Shown: in pieces, positions 1 to 7,516 of the stretch
How positions within the stretch are numbered: the stretch's first letter is position 1
Layout: each line of letters begins with the position of its first letter
Assembly (NCBI GenBank): GCA_946885755.1
Contig: CAMPHB010000054.1
Coordinates: 1 to 7,649 of the forward strand
Length of the DNA stretch: 7,649 nucleotides
Source of the DNA: an uncultured Methylophaga sp.
GTDB taxonomy: Bacteria; Pseudomonadota; Gammaproteobacteria; Nitrosococcales; Methylophagaceae
Direction of reading: 5' to 3'
Translations under genes and position numbers: made by a program
The notes under the pieces: generated by a model
What the model was told of the DNA's origin: nothing
Seen by the model: the letters and a program-made list of their open reading frames with translations, nothing else
The model's database searches: none

Positions 1-1034
1 GTTTCTACAAGTGCCGTTTTGCTTAATTGTATATGTGGTCCGGGACCACTTATCACCACGGCCATTAATCCCGGCTTTTGTGCACTGCGATCAAACAGCC
101 ATTGTGATGTGATGCCACTGAAACCAGTCATTGGCTGTGCAGGCTTTAGTGTTGGGGTATATTGCAGATAAACAGTACAAATCGGATATTCCACTGTGTT
201 ACTAAAGATCGGATTATCAGGCAGCAGTCTGGCAAGCGCTGCCGGTGGTAAAGCAAGTATTACAGCGTCAGCGAAATATGACTCGCCAGCTTGGTCGATT
301 ATGCCGGTGATTTGATTATCGTTAATCAACAGCGATTGCACGCGGTTATTGAGACATATCTGAGTGCCACGCTGGGTGAGGTAGCTACCAAGCGGATTCG
401 GTAAAACATCACCCAGTGGCTTATTGGGGATCAGCAGTTCGGTTGCGTTTTGACCAGCGAATAAACTTGCCTTTAACACATCAGCAAACACATTTGCCGC
501 CGCTTCATCAATTGGCGTATTGAGCATTGCCAACGTTAAAGGCTCCCAAAGCTGACGAATTAACCGTTGTGGCTGACGGCTTTTTTGCAAAAAATCTGTC
601 ACGGTCATTGCGCCGTCGGCATTAATATCTGATAACTGCTTTTGTAATCGCCAGATAGCTGTGACGCTGCTGAAGCCAGCACTTTTCCACAGCTGTATCA
701 GACGGTTTAATTGCGGTGTTAATCTGCCGCGGCTACTGATAAAAAGCGGCGGATAGGCGGGATCCAATACTGATAAATCAAGCGGTTGCCGGCTGAAAAC
801 GTCATTTGCATCCAGGCCGATTTGTTGCATTAACTCCAGCATTTGCCGGTAAGCACCGAGCATTAAATGCTGGCCATTGTCGACAGTGACATCTTGCCAT
901 TGAACGCTACGGGCGCGGCCACCTAAAACAGCGCTGGCTTCAAACAAGCGGATATCACAATGATGCTGGCTGAGTTCTGCTGCAGCAGCGAGGCCACTCC
1001 AGCCACCGCCAACAATAATGACCCGCATGCGCAT
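1..1034 (-). CDS. hpnE: HpnE, hydroxysqualene dehydroxylase (FAD-dependent), C-terminus cut by window edge
   Basis: This open frame runs without a stop from 1034 to the left edge, about 344 codons. The family usually has about 420-440 residues, so the C-terminal part lies outside the window. The N-terminus shows a Rossmann FAD-binding loop (GGGWSG, residues 9-14), then an acidic strand end and GGRAR (38-42), then DNGQH (52-56) followed by LMLGAYR. This DNGQH-LGAYR wording is typical of HpnE among amine-oxidase/phytoene-desaturase-like flavoproteins. Family knowledge: HpnE reduces hydroxysqualene to squalene, the last step before squalene-hopene cyclase. The ATG at 1034 is chosen because AAGG (1042-1045) lies 7 nt upstream; an in-frame ATG at 1028 is an alternative. 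The start is 2 nt after the hpnD stop, so it is the distal gene of the ispB operon seen here. A C30 carotenoid desaturase is a less likely alternative. Confidence 0.87.
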   Translation of the reverse strand, partial: MRMRVIIVGGGWSGLAAAAELSQHHCDIRLFEASAVLGGRARSVQWQDVTVDNGQHLMLGAYRQMLELMQQIGLDANDVFSRQPLDLSVLDPAYPPLFISSRGRLTPQLNRLIQLWKSAGFSSVTAIWRLQKQLSDINADGAMTVTDFLQKSRQPQRLIRQLWEPLTLAMLNTPIDEAAANVFADVLKASLFAGQNATELLIPNKPLGDVLPNPLGSYLTQRGTQICLNNRVQSLLINDNQITGIIDQAGESYFADAVILALPPAALARLLPDNPIFSNTVEYPICTVYLQYTPTLKPAQPMTGFSGITSQWLFDRSAQKPGLMAVVISGPGPHIQLSKTALVE

Positions 1035-1036
1035 GT

Positions 1037-1885
1037 TCAGGCCTTATATTGGCCGGCTTGCCGGGAAGTCCGCCAGGCAAGCCACAGTTTGCGTATTGGC
1101 GTAAGTGCCACACGCTGTTGCATGACCCGGTAACCATCATCGGCAATTTCGTCGAGCGTTGCGCGGTAGATAGCTGCCATAATCAATGCCGTTTTTTGCC
1201 GGCTGCGATCGGCTTCGGGCAATAAAGCTAAAGCCTCATCATAAGTTTGCTGAGCCCGTTGTGTTTGAAACGCCAGTAATTCAGTCAGTTCAACTGAGCT
1301 TTGTAAGTACAGGATTTGCTGCTCGCTGACACGAAATTGTGCCAGTTCATCTTGCGGCAGATAAATCCTGCCGCGCTCGGCATCTTCCCGAACATCCCGG
1401 ATAATATTAGTCAGTTGCAAAGCAAGGCCGAGTTTTTCAGCGAATTTGAGGGTTTTACGATCGCTGTAACCGAAAATTTCCGCTGACAGCAGGCCGACAA
1501 CACCGGCGACCCGATAGCAATACAGTGCTAGATGTTTAAAGGCGGGATAGCGCTGGGTTTGCAAATCCATAGCCATACCATCAATGATTTCCATGAAATA
1601 TTCTTCATTGAGATCAAAGTGTTGTAGCGCATCGGTCAGTGCTTTACCAACCGGATGATTCGGTTTGCCGGCAAAAGTATCGCTGATTTCACCGCGCCAC
1701 CATTGCAGCGTTTGCGCCGCAACCTGTGAATCAGTTATTTCATCAACGGCATCATCAACTTCACGGCAAAACGCGTACAGCGCCATGATGGCATCACGTT
1801 GCGGTTGCGGTAAAAATAAAAAACTGTAGTAAAAGCTGGAACCACTGCGCGCGGCTTTATCGCGGCAGTATTGTTGCGGTGTCAT
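1037..1885 (-). CDS. hpnD: HpnD, presqualene diphosphate synthase
   Basis: This 282-residue protein is full length for the squalene/phytoene synthase family. It should condense two farnesyl diphosphates to presqualene diphosphate, the first committed step to squalene and hopanoids in bacteria lacking a single squalene synthase. The first aspartate-rich motif is DDAVDE (residues 44-49), preceded by FCREV. The second is NIIRDVRED (160-168), followed by AERGRIYLP. The start (YCRDKAARSGSSFYYSFLFLP) and the end (ALTPIRKLWLAWRT) read like HpnD rather than HpnC or the phytoene synthase CrtB, and the adjacent hpnE supports this. The ATG at 1885 overlaps the stop of the ferredoxin gene (ATGA), and hpnE starts 2 nt downstream, so translation is probably coupled. 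The upstream SD is weak, in keeping with coupling. The least certain point is whether the product goes to hopanoids or to a C30 carotenoid. Confidence 0.92.
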   Translation of the reverse strand: MTPQQYCRDKAARSGSSFYYSFLFLPQPQRDAIMALYAFCREVDDAVDEITDSQVAAQTLQWWRGEISDTFAGKPNHPVGKALTDALQHFDLNEEYFMEIIDGMAMDLQTQRYPAFKHLALYCYRVAGVVGLLSAEIFGYSDRKTLKFAEKLGLALQLTNIIRDVREDAERGRIYLPQDELAQFRVSEQQILYLQSSVELTELLAFQTQRAQQTYDEALALLPEADRSRQKTALIMAAIYRATLDEIADDGYRVMQQRVALTPIRKLWLAWRTSRQAGQYKA

Positions 1886-2190
1886 TTTTGCAGCCGCTCA
1901 ACGATTTTGCCCTGAACCAGATGCTGGTCAATGATTTCATCAACATCTGCCTGATTATGGTACTGATACCAAACGCCTTCGGGATAAATAACCATGATCG
2001 GACCCTGGGCGCAGCGGTTTAAGCAACCGGCAGTATTGATGCGGACTTTTTTCAGCTTTAAATCTTTAACCCGCTGTTTGGCATAGTCGCGCAGACCCTG
2101 AGCATCATGCTGCATACAGTAGGCTTTGCCCTCGGCATCGTCGCGCTGATTGGTGCAAAAAAATACGTGATGTTTGTAAAAGTCAGCCAT
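1882..2190 (-). CDS. Thioredoxin-like [2Fe-2S] ferredoxin
   Basis: This is a 102-residue soluble protein with no signal peptide or membrane segment. Four cysteines, C12, C25, C56 and C60 (spacing CX12C...CX3C), with the surrounding HHVFFCTNQR and NTAGCLNRCAQGP, match the thioredoxin-fold [2Fe-2S] ferredoxins, including the homologous domain of NuoE-type subunits. It should be an electron carrier; its partner cannot be read from the sequence. It begins 46 nt after the ispB stop and its stop codon overlaps the hpnD ATG, so it belongs to the same transcript as ispB, hpnD and hpnE. It occupies the position in front of hpnD where hpnC commonly stands. Inference: it may donate electrons to HpnE or to another isoprenoid redox step. 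It could equally be an unrelated carrier that happens to be co-transcribed. The start is ATG at 2190, with only a weak AGG upstream. Confidence 0.85.
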   Translation of the reverse strand: MADFYKHHVFFCTNQRDDAEGKAYCMQHDAQGLRDYAKQRVKDLKLKKVRINTAGCLNRCAQGPIMVIYPEGVWYQYHNQADVDEIIDQHLVQGKIVERLQK

Positions 2191-2236
2191 GCTGGCAGTC
2201 TACCTGTTGAACCGTAAACCTCGCAAAATCCGTCAT

Positions 2237-3205
2237 CTAAAATTCCCGTGACACCGCAAAATCTGCTAATGCCAGCAGTGCCGTTTTATAGTCGGAATCA
2301 GGCAGAATTTGCAAAGCTGCTTTGGCGGCATCGGCTTCCTGACGAGCCGTTTGTGCGGTGTAATCAATGGCGCCGGTGTTTTGGATAATGGCAATGATCT
2401 CATCAATGCTGTTCCGTTCACCGTTTTCGATGGCTTTGCGGATCAGTGCTGATTGCTGCGCATTGCCATGGCGCATGGCATAAATGAGCGGCAAAGTCGG
2501 TTTACCTTCAGCCAGATCATCGCCAATATTTTTGCCTAAGGTATCGCTGTTGGCGCTATAGTCCAGTAAATCATCAACCAGTTGAAAAGCGCTGCCGAGA
2601 TGCATCGAATAGTTGGCCATCGCTTTTTCAGTGTCGATATCGGTTTTGCTGAGCACGGCGCCGAGCTGGCCGGCCGCTTCAAATAACTTGGCAGTCTTAT
2701 GATGTATCACCTGTAAATAGCGCTGCTCGGTGGTGTCGGCATCATGGACGTTAAGCAGTTGCAGTACTTCACCTTCGGCAATGATATTGGTGGTGTGAGA
2801 CAGGATTTGCATCAGCCGCATCGAATCCAGCTCTACCATCATTTCAAAAGCGCGGGTATAGAGAAAGTCGCCGACCAGCACACTGGCTTCGTTGCCCCAG
2901 ACACTGTTGGCAGTTTCCTGGCCACGGCGCATTTCGGAGTGATCCACCACGTCATCGTGCAGTAATGTGGCGGTGTGGATAAATTCAATAATGGTGGCCA
3001 GATTAATATGCGCATCACCCTGATAACCGCAGGCGCGGGCACTCAATAAAGCGATGGCGGGACGCAGGCGTTTACCGCCGCTATTAATGATGTAATGGCC
3101 TAATTGATTGATCAGCACCACCTCAGAATGCAGCCGCTGCTGTATCATAGTGTTGACTGCATCCATATCCTGGCGGATAAGCGCGTAAATGGCTTGAATA
3201 TCCAC
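2237..3205 (-). CDS. ispB: IspB, octaprenyl diphosphate synthase (GTG start)
   Basis: This trans-long-chain polyprenyl diphosphate synthase extends farnesyl diphosphate with isopentenyl diphosphate to make the ubiquinone side chain. From the GTG at 3205 it has 322 residues. Visible motifs are GGKRLRP (from 43), the first aspartate-rich motif DDVVD (84-88), the second FQLVDDLLD with DD at 211-212, and KPTLPL. Residue 79, five before the first motif, is Ala; a small residue there is expected for long-chain products. The frame stays open upstream to a TTG at 3277, which would add 24 residues. I prefer GTG 3205 because QDM then falls at residues 12-14, as I recall for E. coli IspB (323 residues), and because the extension has no SD. 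The SD before the GTG is also weak (GGA, 4 nt upstream). It is the first gene of the minus-strand operon leading into the ferredoxin and hpnDE, and is divergent from rplU. The exact number of isoprene units (8 or 9) is not decidable here. Confidence 0.93.
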   Translation of the reverse strand: MDIQAIYALIRQDMDAVNTMIQQRLHSEVVLINQLGHYIINSGGKRLRPAIALLSARACGYQGDAHINLATIIEFIHTATLLHDDVVDHSEMRRGQETANSVWGNEASVLVGDFLYTRAFEMMVELDSMRLMQILSHTTNIIAEGEVLQLLNVHDADTTEQRYLQVIHHKTAKLFEAAGQLGAVLSKTDIDTEKAMANYSMHLGSAFQLVDDLLDYSANSDTLGKNIGDDLAEGKPTLPLIYAMRHGNAQQSALIRKAIENGERNSIDEIIAIIQNTGAIDYTAQTARQEADAAKAALQILPDSDYKTALLALADFAVSREF

Positions 3206-3284
3206 GAAATCCGGGAGTCCGTTGTCTGCTAAAACGCGTACTTTGGCATGCAGGCCGGTGATGCGCAAATATTTCAATTTGCAT

Positions 3285-3313
3285 TTGATCTGTGTTGGTA
3301 AACGGGCTACAAT
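3285..3313 (+). promoter_or_regulatory. Sigma-70 promoter of rplU-rpmA
   Basis: TTGATC (-35, 3285-3290) and TACAAT (-10, 3308-3313) are separated by exactly 17 nt, with AT-rich sequence just upstream of the -35. Transcription would begin near 3320, giving a leader of about 47 nt before rplU. The site lies between the divergent ispB and rplU genes. I could not find an equally convincing promoter for ispB on the other strand. Confidence 0.75.
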
Positions 3314-3366
3314 TGCCGGTCTTTTGTAGGGTTACCTGCAATAATTACTTATTTTTGGAGACAGCG

Positions 3367-3678
3367 ATGTACGCTATTGTCGCGACTGGTGGTAAACAAT
3401 ACCGTGTTAAAGAGGGTGAAACCCTCCGCGTAGAAAAACTGTTCGCAGAAGCCGGTGAAACGGTTGAACTGGATAAAGTTCTGTTGGTTGGCGAAGGCGA
3501 CAACATCAAAGTTGGCGCGCCTTACTTAGAAGGTGCCAAGGTCACTGCTAAAGTAGCTGCCAATGGCCGTGGTGATAAAGTCAAAATCATCAAATTCCGT
3601 CGCCGTAAACACAGCCGTAAACAGATGGGTCACCGCCAATCATTTACTGAAATTGAAATCACCGGCATCAGCGCCTGA
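3367..3678 (+). CDS. rplU: 50S ribosomal protein L21
   Basis: This 103-residue protein has the E. coli L21 length. It starts [14 protein letters not shown], continues with the [15 protein letters not shown] segment, and has the basic [16 protein letters not shown] stretch that contacts 23S rRNA. It belongs to the large ribosomal subunit and is encoded beside L27, its usual partner gene. The frame is open further upstream (to 3292), but ATG 3367 is the start because GGAG (3357-3360) sits 6 nt before it and the L21 family begins with MYAI/MYAV. It is the first gene of the rplU-rpmA unit, behind a good sigma-70 promoter. rpmA follows after 38 nt. Confidence 0.98.
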   Translation: MYAIVATGGKQYRVKEGETLRVEKLFAEAGETVELDKVLLVGEGDNIKVGAPYLEGAKVTAKVAANGRGDKVKIIKFRRRKHSRKQMGHRQSFTEIEITGISA

Positions 3679-3716
3679 TTTCGGCTAGACGATAAGATTA
3701 AGAAGAGGATTTAAAC

Positions 3717-3974
3717 ATGGCTCATAAGAAAGCGGGTGGTAGTACACGTAACGGTCGCGACTCCGAGTCGAAACGCCTTGGTGTAAAACGCTTCGGTGGT
3801 GAATCAGTTCTGGGTGGTAATATCCTGGTGCGCCAACGTGGTACTAAATTCCACGCCGGTCGTAACGTAGGTGTTGGTAAAGACCATACCCTGTTTGCGA
3901 CTGCAAATGGTAAAGTGCTGTTTGAAACCAAAGGTGCCAATAACCGCACGTTTGTCAGCGTTGTTGCCGAGTAA
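3717..3974 (+). CDS. rpmA: 50S ribosomal protein L27
   Basis: This 85-residue protein has the family length. The N-terminal [16 protein letters not shown] tail is the part of L27 that reaches toward the peptidyl-transferase centre. It is followed by [22 protein letters not shown] and the GKDHTLFA segment. There is no cleavable N-terminal extension of the Firmicutes type, consistent with a proteobacterium. AGGA (3706-3709) lies 7 nt before the ATG. It is the second gene of the rplU-rpmA unit and is followed by an intrinsic terminator, so most transcripts of this unit should end before obgE. Confidence 0.98.
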   Translation: MAHKKAGGSTRNGRDSESKRLGVKRFGGESVLGGNILVRQRGTKFHAGRNVGVGKDHTLFATANGKVLFETKGANNRTFVSVVAE

Positions 3975-4006
3975 AATTTCTGTAAGCCCTGCCGGGGCAG
4001 ACAGCC

Positions 4007-4033
4007 AAAAGCCCCGCTGATGCGGGGTTTTTT
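4007..4033 (+). terminator. Intrinsic terminator after rpmA
   Basis: CCCCGC (4012-4017), loop TGAT, GCGGGG (4022-4027), then six T (4028-4033). Upstream A residues can extend the stem into the T run, and G4011 can pair with U4028. It separates the two ribosomal protein genes from obgE. A second GC-rich segment (GCCCTGCCGGGGC, 3987-3999) just before it can form a small competing stem. Confidence 0.9.
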
Positions 4034-4041
4034 GTATTTAG

Positions 4042-4060
4042 CCACTGGGTTTTGCAGTGG
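4042..4060 (+). promoter_or_regulatory. Hairpin in the leader just before the obgE ribosome binding site
   Basis: CCACTG (4042-4047) and CAGTGG (4055-4060) form a perfect 6-bp inverted repeat with a 7-nt loop (GGTTTTG). It ends 5 nt before the obgE SD (AAGG, 4066-4069). It has no T tract, so it is not a terminator. As DNA it could be an operator; as RNA it could affect initiation or processing. The structure is seen directly; any function is inference. Confidence 0.4.
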
Positions 4061-4076
4061 AAGATAAGGTCCGTAA

Positions 4077-5126
<1,050 letters not shown>

Positions 5127-5128
5127 GC

Positions 5129-6259
5129 TTGGAAAATCCGCATCAACAACTGGTGTCGACCCGGCGCTGGGTCATAAAAATTGGTAGCGCCTTACTGACC
5201 AAGCCCGGTGAAGGGCTGGATATTGACCGGATCCGCTGGTTAAGTGGCGAAATCGCTGAACTGCGTCGGCAGGGCAAAGAAATTGTTCTGGTGACTTCCG
5301 GCTCGGTGGCTGCCGGTATGCAGCAGCTAGGCTGGCGTAAACGGCCGCATGCACTGAATCAGCTTCAGGCGGCGGCCAGTGTCGGCCAGATGAACCTGAT
5401 CCACGCTTATGCCACTGCCTGCCAATACTATGGCATTCACACCGCACAGATTCTGCTGACCCATTCTGATTTATCGGACCGTGGCCGGCATCTTAATGCC
5501 CGCAGCGCTTTGCAAACGTTACTGGAAATGGGCGTGCTGCCGGTCGTTAATGAAAACGATACCATCGCCACTGAAGAAATCCGTTTTGGCGATAACGATA
5601 CGCTGGCAGCAATGACCGCCAATTTAATCGAAGCTGATGTATTGGTGATCCTCACCGACCAGGATGGCTTTTTTGACAGCGATCCACGGAAAAACCCTAA
5701 TGCCCGGATGCTGGCCGCTTCTGCCGCCAGTAATCCGAATCTGGATCAGATGGCCGGTGACAGCAAAGGCGAACTCGGCCGTGGTGGTATGGCGACCAAA
5801 TTACTAGCCGCGCGGCGTGCTGCGCGCAGTGGTGCCACCACGGTAATTTTGTCTGGTAAGCAACCGGATAATTTACGGCATCTGGCAGCAGGCCATGGCG
5901 TAGGCACTTTGCTGTGGCCGGATATCAAACCAATAAAAGCGCGTCAGCAATGGCTGGTTGGACATTTGATCCCCAAAGGTCGGATTTTGCTGGATGATGG
6001 CGCCGTTAACGTCATTTGTAAGCAAGGTAAAAGTTTATTGCCGGTGGGGGTACGCGGCGTAGAAGGTGCGTTTTCCCGTGGTGAACTGGTGATTTGCTGT
6101 GATTTGCAGGGCCGTGAAGTGGCCCGCGGTCTGGTGAATTACAGTGTGGCGGAAGCCGCCAAAATCATGGGCCAACCCAGTCAGGCGATTGAAGCATTGC
6201 TGGGTTATGTCGATGAGCCGGAGTTAATTCATCGCGATAATCTGGTGGTCACAGCGTAA
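5129..6259 (+). CDS. proB: Glutamate 5-kinase (ProB) with C-terminal PUA domain
   Basis: This 376-residue enzyme phosphorylates glutamate to gamma-glutamyl phosphate, the first and usually proline-inhibited step of proline synthesis. The amino-acid kinase domain covers about residues 13-260: [10 protein letters not shown] with K17 and G19, VTSGSVAAG (55-63), NENDTIA (141-147), GDNDTLAA (154-161), TDQDG (176-180) and GRGGMATK (217-224). A PUA domain follows at about 284-362 ([31 protein letters not shown]). The sequence is close in wording to Pseudomonas ProB. The start is TTG 5129, supported by GAGGA 6 nt upstream; GTG 5153 is a weaker option. It is 2 nt downstream of obgE, as in many gammaproteobacteria, and is followed by a strong terminator. 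proA is not in the window. Confidence 0.97.
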   Translation: MENPHQQLVSTRRWVIKIGSALLTKPGEGLDIDRIRWLSGEIAELRRQGKEIVLVTSGSVAAGMQQLGWRKRPHALNQLQAAASVGQMNLIHAYATACQYYGIHTAQILLTHSDLSDRGRHLNARSALQTLLEMGVLPVVNENDTIATEEIRFGDNDTLAAMTANLIEADVLVILTDQDGFFDSDPRKNPNARMLAASAASNPNLDQMAGDSKGELGRGGMATKLLAARRAARSGATTVILSGKQPDNLRHLAAGHGVGTLLWPDIKPIKARQQWLVGHLIPKGRILLDDGAVNVICKQGKSLLPVGVRGVEGAFSRGELVICCDLQGREVARGLVNYSVAEAAKIMGQPSQAIEALLGYVDEPELIHRDNLVVTA

Positions 6260-6270
6260 ATAACAGGCAT

Positions 6271-6298
6271 AAAAAAACCGGCGACAGCCGGTTTTTTT
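6271..6298. terminator. Bidirectional terminator between convergent proB and rpsT
   Basis: A perfect 12-bp stem: seven A plus CCGGC (6271-6282), loop GACA (6283-6286), GCCGG plus seven T (6287-6298). Because the A run and T run mirror each other, it makes a U-tailed hairpin on either strand. It can end proB reading rightward and rpsT reading leftward; it lies 20 nt beyond the rpsT stop. Confidence 0.93.
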
Positions 6299-6317
6299 GC
6301 AACACGTTTGGTTTGAA

Positions 6318-6578
6318 TTACATCGCGCGAACGGCGTTGTTCAAACGGCTCTTGCCACGTGCGGCAGTATTTTTGTGAATCAGGCCTTTACGTGCCATCC
6401 GATCCAGAACAGGCACTGCGGCTTGGAAAGCAGCAGTTGCTTGCGTTTTGTCACCAGCGACAATCGCTTTTCTGATTGCTTTGATGGTGGTACGCATGGC
6501 AGAACGCTGGCTAGCATTCAGCTGGCGGTGTTTTTCCGCTTGACGAGCGCGTTTTCTTGCTTGTGCTGAGTTTGCCAA
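6318..6578 (-). CDS. rpsT: 30S ribosomal protein S20 (TTG start)
   Basis: This 86-residue basic protein binds 16S rRNA in the small subunit. It has the S20 hallmarks: [18 protein letters not shown] at the start, the [17 protein letters not shown] helix, and [20 protein letters not shown] near the end. The initiation codon is TTG (6578-6576), with AGGAG (6590-6586) spaced 7 nt before it. E. coli rpsT also starts with UUG, and there the poor codon is part of autogenous control by S20, so a similar control is plausible here. It has its own promoter, converges on proB across a shared terminator, and is divergent from the exonuclease III gene. In many gammaproteobacteria murJ lies near rpsT; it is not seen here. 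Confidence 0.98.
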   Translation of the reverse strand: MANSAQARKRARQAEKHRQLNASQRSAMRTTIKAIRKAIVAGDKTQATAAFQAAVPVLDRMARKGLIHKNTAARGKSRLNNAVRAM

Positions 6579-6585
6579 AGTGCTT

Positions 6586-6590
6586 CTCCT
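6586..6590 (-). promoter_or_regulatory. Strong Shine-Dalgarno of rpsT before a TTG start
   Basis: AGGAG is read on the minus strand, 7 nt before TTG. This good SD fixes the start at a non-ATG codon and agrees exactly with the conserved S20 N-terminus (MANS). Confidence 0.85.
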
Positions 6591-6620
6591 AAAAATCAGC
6601 TGTTTGTTTATGAACCGGGC

Positions 6621-6649
6621 ATTATCCTGATTTTTAACCCGTTTGTAAA
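6621..6649 (-). promoter_or_regulatory. Sigma-70 promoter of rpsT
   Basis: On the minus strand, TTTACA (-35, 6649-6644) and GATAAT (-10, 6626-6621) are spaced by exactly 17 nt. Transcription should start near 6614, leaving a leader of about 35 nt that carries the AGGAG site. The element overlaps the region used by the candidate rightward exonuclease promoter. Confidence 0.72.
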
Positions 6650-6658
6650 TGGTATGAT
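6650..6658 (+). promoter_or_regulatory. Candidate extended -10 promoter for the exonuclease III gene
   Basis: TGG directly before TATGAT (6653-6658) gives an extended -10 box. The expected -35 position around 6630-6636 is only T-rich (ATTTTTA), with no good hexamer, which is common for extended -10 promoters. Transcription near 6665 would leave a leader of about 20 nt before ATG 6686. Confidence 0.5.
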
Positions 6659-6685
6659 TGCCAATTTTTTCGGGGATTGGAACTG

Positions 6686-7459
6686 ATGCGGATCATCACG
6701 GTAAATGTTAACGGTATCCGCGCCGCAGCGCGCAAAGGTTTTTTCGACTGGCTGGGCAAACAAAACGCTGATGTTGTCTGCATTCAGGAAACCAAAGCGC
6801 AGATCCACCAGCTCAGCGATCCGCAATTTCATCCCGAAGGTTATCACTGTTATTACCATGATGCGCAAAAGCCCGGTTATAGCGGTGTCGCCCTGTATTG
6901 CCGGCAGCAGCCTGATGCGGTGATTGTCGGCATGGGCAATGACGAATTCGATGCCGAAGGGCGTTATATTGAAGCCCAGTTCGGCAAGCTCAGTGTAGTG
7001 TCATTGTATTTGCCATCCGGTACGTCGGGCGATGTGCGGCAGGAAGTGAAGTATCGCTGCATGGATTTTATCGAAGCACGCTTGCAGCAGATCCTCGATG
7101 ACGGTCGTGAGTTTATCGTCTGCGGTGACTGGAATATCGCCCACAAAAACCAAGATATCCGCAACTGGAAAGGCAATCAGAAAAATTCCGGCTTTTTGCC
7201 CGAGGAGCGGGCCTGGCTGGACAAGCTGTTTGGTGAACTGAAGTTTGTCGATGCCTTTCGCGAATTACCGCAAGCCGAACATGAATACACCTGGTGGTCG
7301 AATCGCGGTCAGGCCTGGGCCAATAACACTGGTTGGCGCATTGACTATCATATCCTCAGCCCGAATCTGCAAGGTACGGTCAAAGCCACCGATATTTATC
7401 GTGATGAGCGTTTTTCGGATCATGCGCCACTGACCGTTGATTACGATTACCATCTATAG
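6686..7459 (+). CDS. xth: Exonuclease III / AP endonuclease (ExoA type, related to Crc)
   Basis: This 257-residue endonuclease/exonuclease/phosphatase-fold enzyme should cleave DNA at abasic sites and remove 3' blocking groups in base-excision repair. Active-site residues of the family are all visible: N7 and N9 in NVNGIR, E35 in IQETKA, Y108 in LYLPSG, D148 and N150 in CGDWNIAH, D220 in WRIDYHIL, and D245-H246 in [11 protein letters not shown]. Overall wording and length also resemble the Pseudomonas catabolite-repression protein Crc, but Crc has lost the catalytic residues that are kept here, so I call this an enzyme. ATG 6686 is chosen because [11 protein letters not shown] is the family start; an in-frame TTG at 6677 adds only three residues. 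The SD is modest (GGA, 4 nt upstream). It is a single-gene unit divergent from rpsT, and an inverted repeat overlaps its stop. Confidence 0.95.
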   Translation: MRIITVNVNGIRAAARKGFFDWLGKQNADVVCIQETKAQIHQLSDPQFHPEGYHCYYHDAQKPGYSGVALYCRQQPDAVIVGMGNDEFDAEGRYIEAQFGKLSVVSLYLPSGTSGDVRQEVKYRCMDFIEARLQQILDDGREFIVCGDWNIAHKNQDIRNWKGNQKNSGFLPEERAWLDKLFGELKFVDAFRELPQAEHEYTWWSNRGQAWANNTGWRIDYHILSPNLQGTVKATDIYRDERFSDHAPLTVDYDYHL

Positions 7460-7489
7460 ATTGGGTTGAGGCACGAAACCCAACAATCT
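7458..7489. repeat. Inverted repeat overlapping the exonuclease III stop codon
   Basis: TTGGGTT (7461-7467) and AACCCAA (7477-7483) form a perfect 7-bp stem with a 9-nt loop. After a 3-nt bulge, AGA/TCT (7458-7460 and 7487-7489) extends it; alternatively AGATTG pairs with CAATCT. No T tract follows on either strand, so it is not a standard terminator. From memory, not checked, GGGTT-GAGGCACGA-AACCC-like units recur between genes in several proteobacteria, which suggests a dispersed REP-like unit. Confidence 0.6.
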
Positions 7490-7516
7490 GAAACATGCTG
7501 CCTTATTCGTTCGCTG

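Noticed and set aside
35..49. Perfect inverted repeat GTGGTCC-G-GGACCAC within hpnE
   Set aside because: It lies in codons for SGPGPH, where Gly/Pro codons readily give such symmetry. As RNA it is only a 6-bp stem with a 3-nt loop; no regulatory context is visible.
1037..1885. Phytoene synthase (CrtB) as the identity of the 282-residue enzyme
   Set aside because: The N- and C-terminal wording and the adjacent hpnE fit HpnD better; no carotenoid gene such as crtI is visible.
3206..3366. A sigma-70 promoter for ispB on the minus strand
   Set aside because: Several partial hexamers (such as TTTACC and TTGTAG) occur but none has an acceptable -10 at 16-18 nt; not callable by eye.
6297..6569. 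90-codon open frame on the plus strand opposite rpsT
   Set aside because: It begins inside the terminator T run and is antisense to the certain rpsT gene.
7461..7483. Intrinsic terminator for the exonuclease gene
   Set aside because: The stem is real but no T run follows on either strand, so it does not meet the requirement for an intrinsic terminator.
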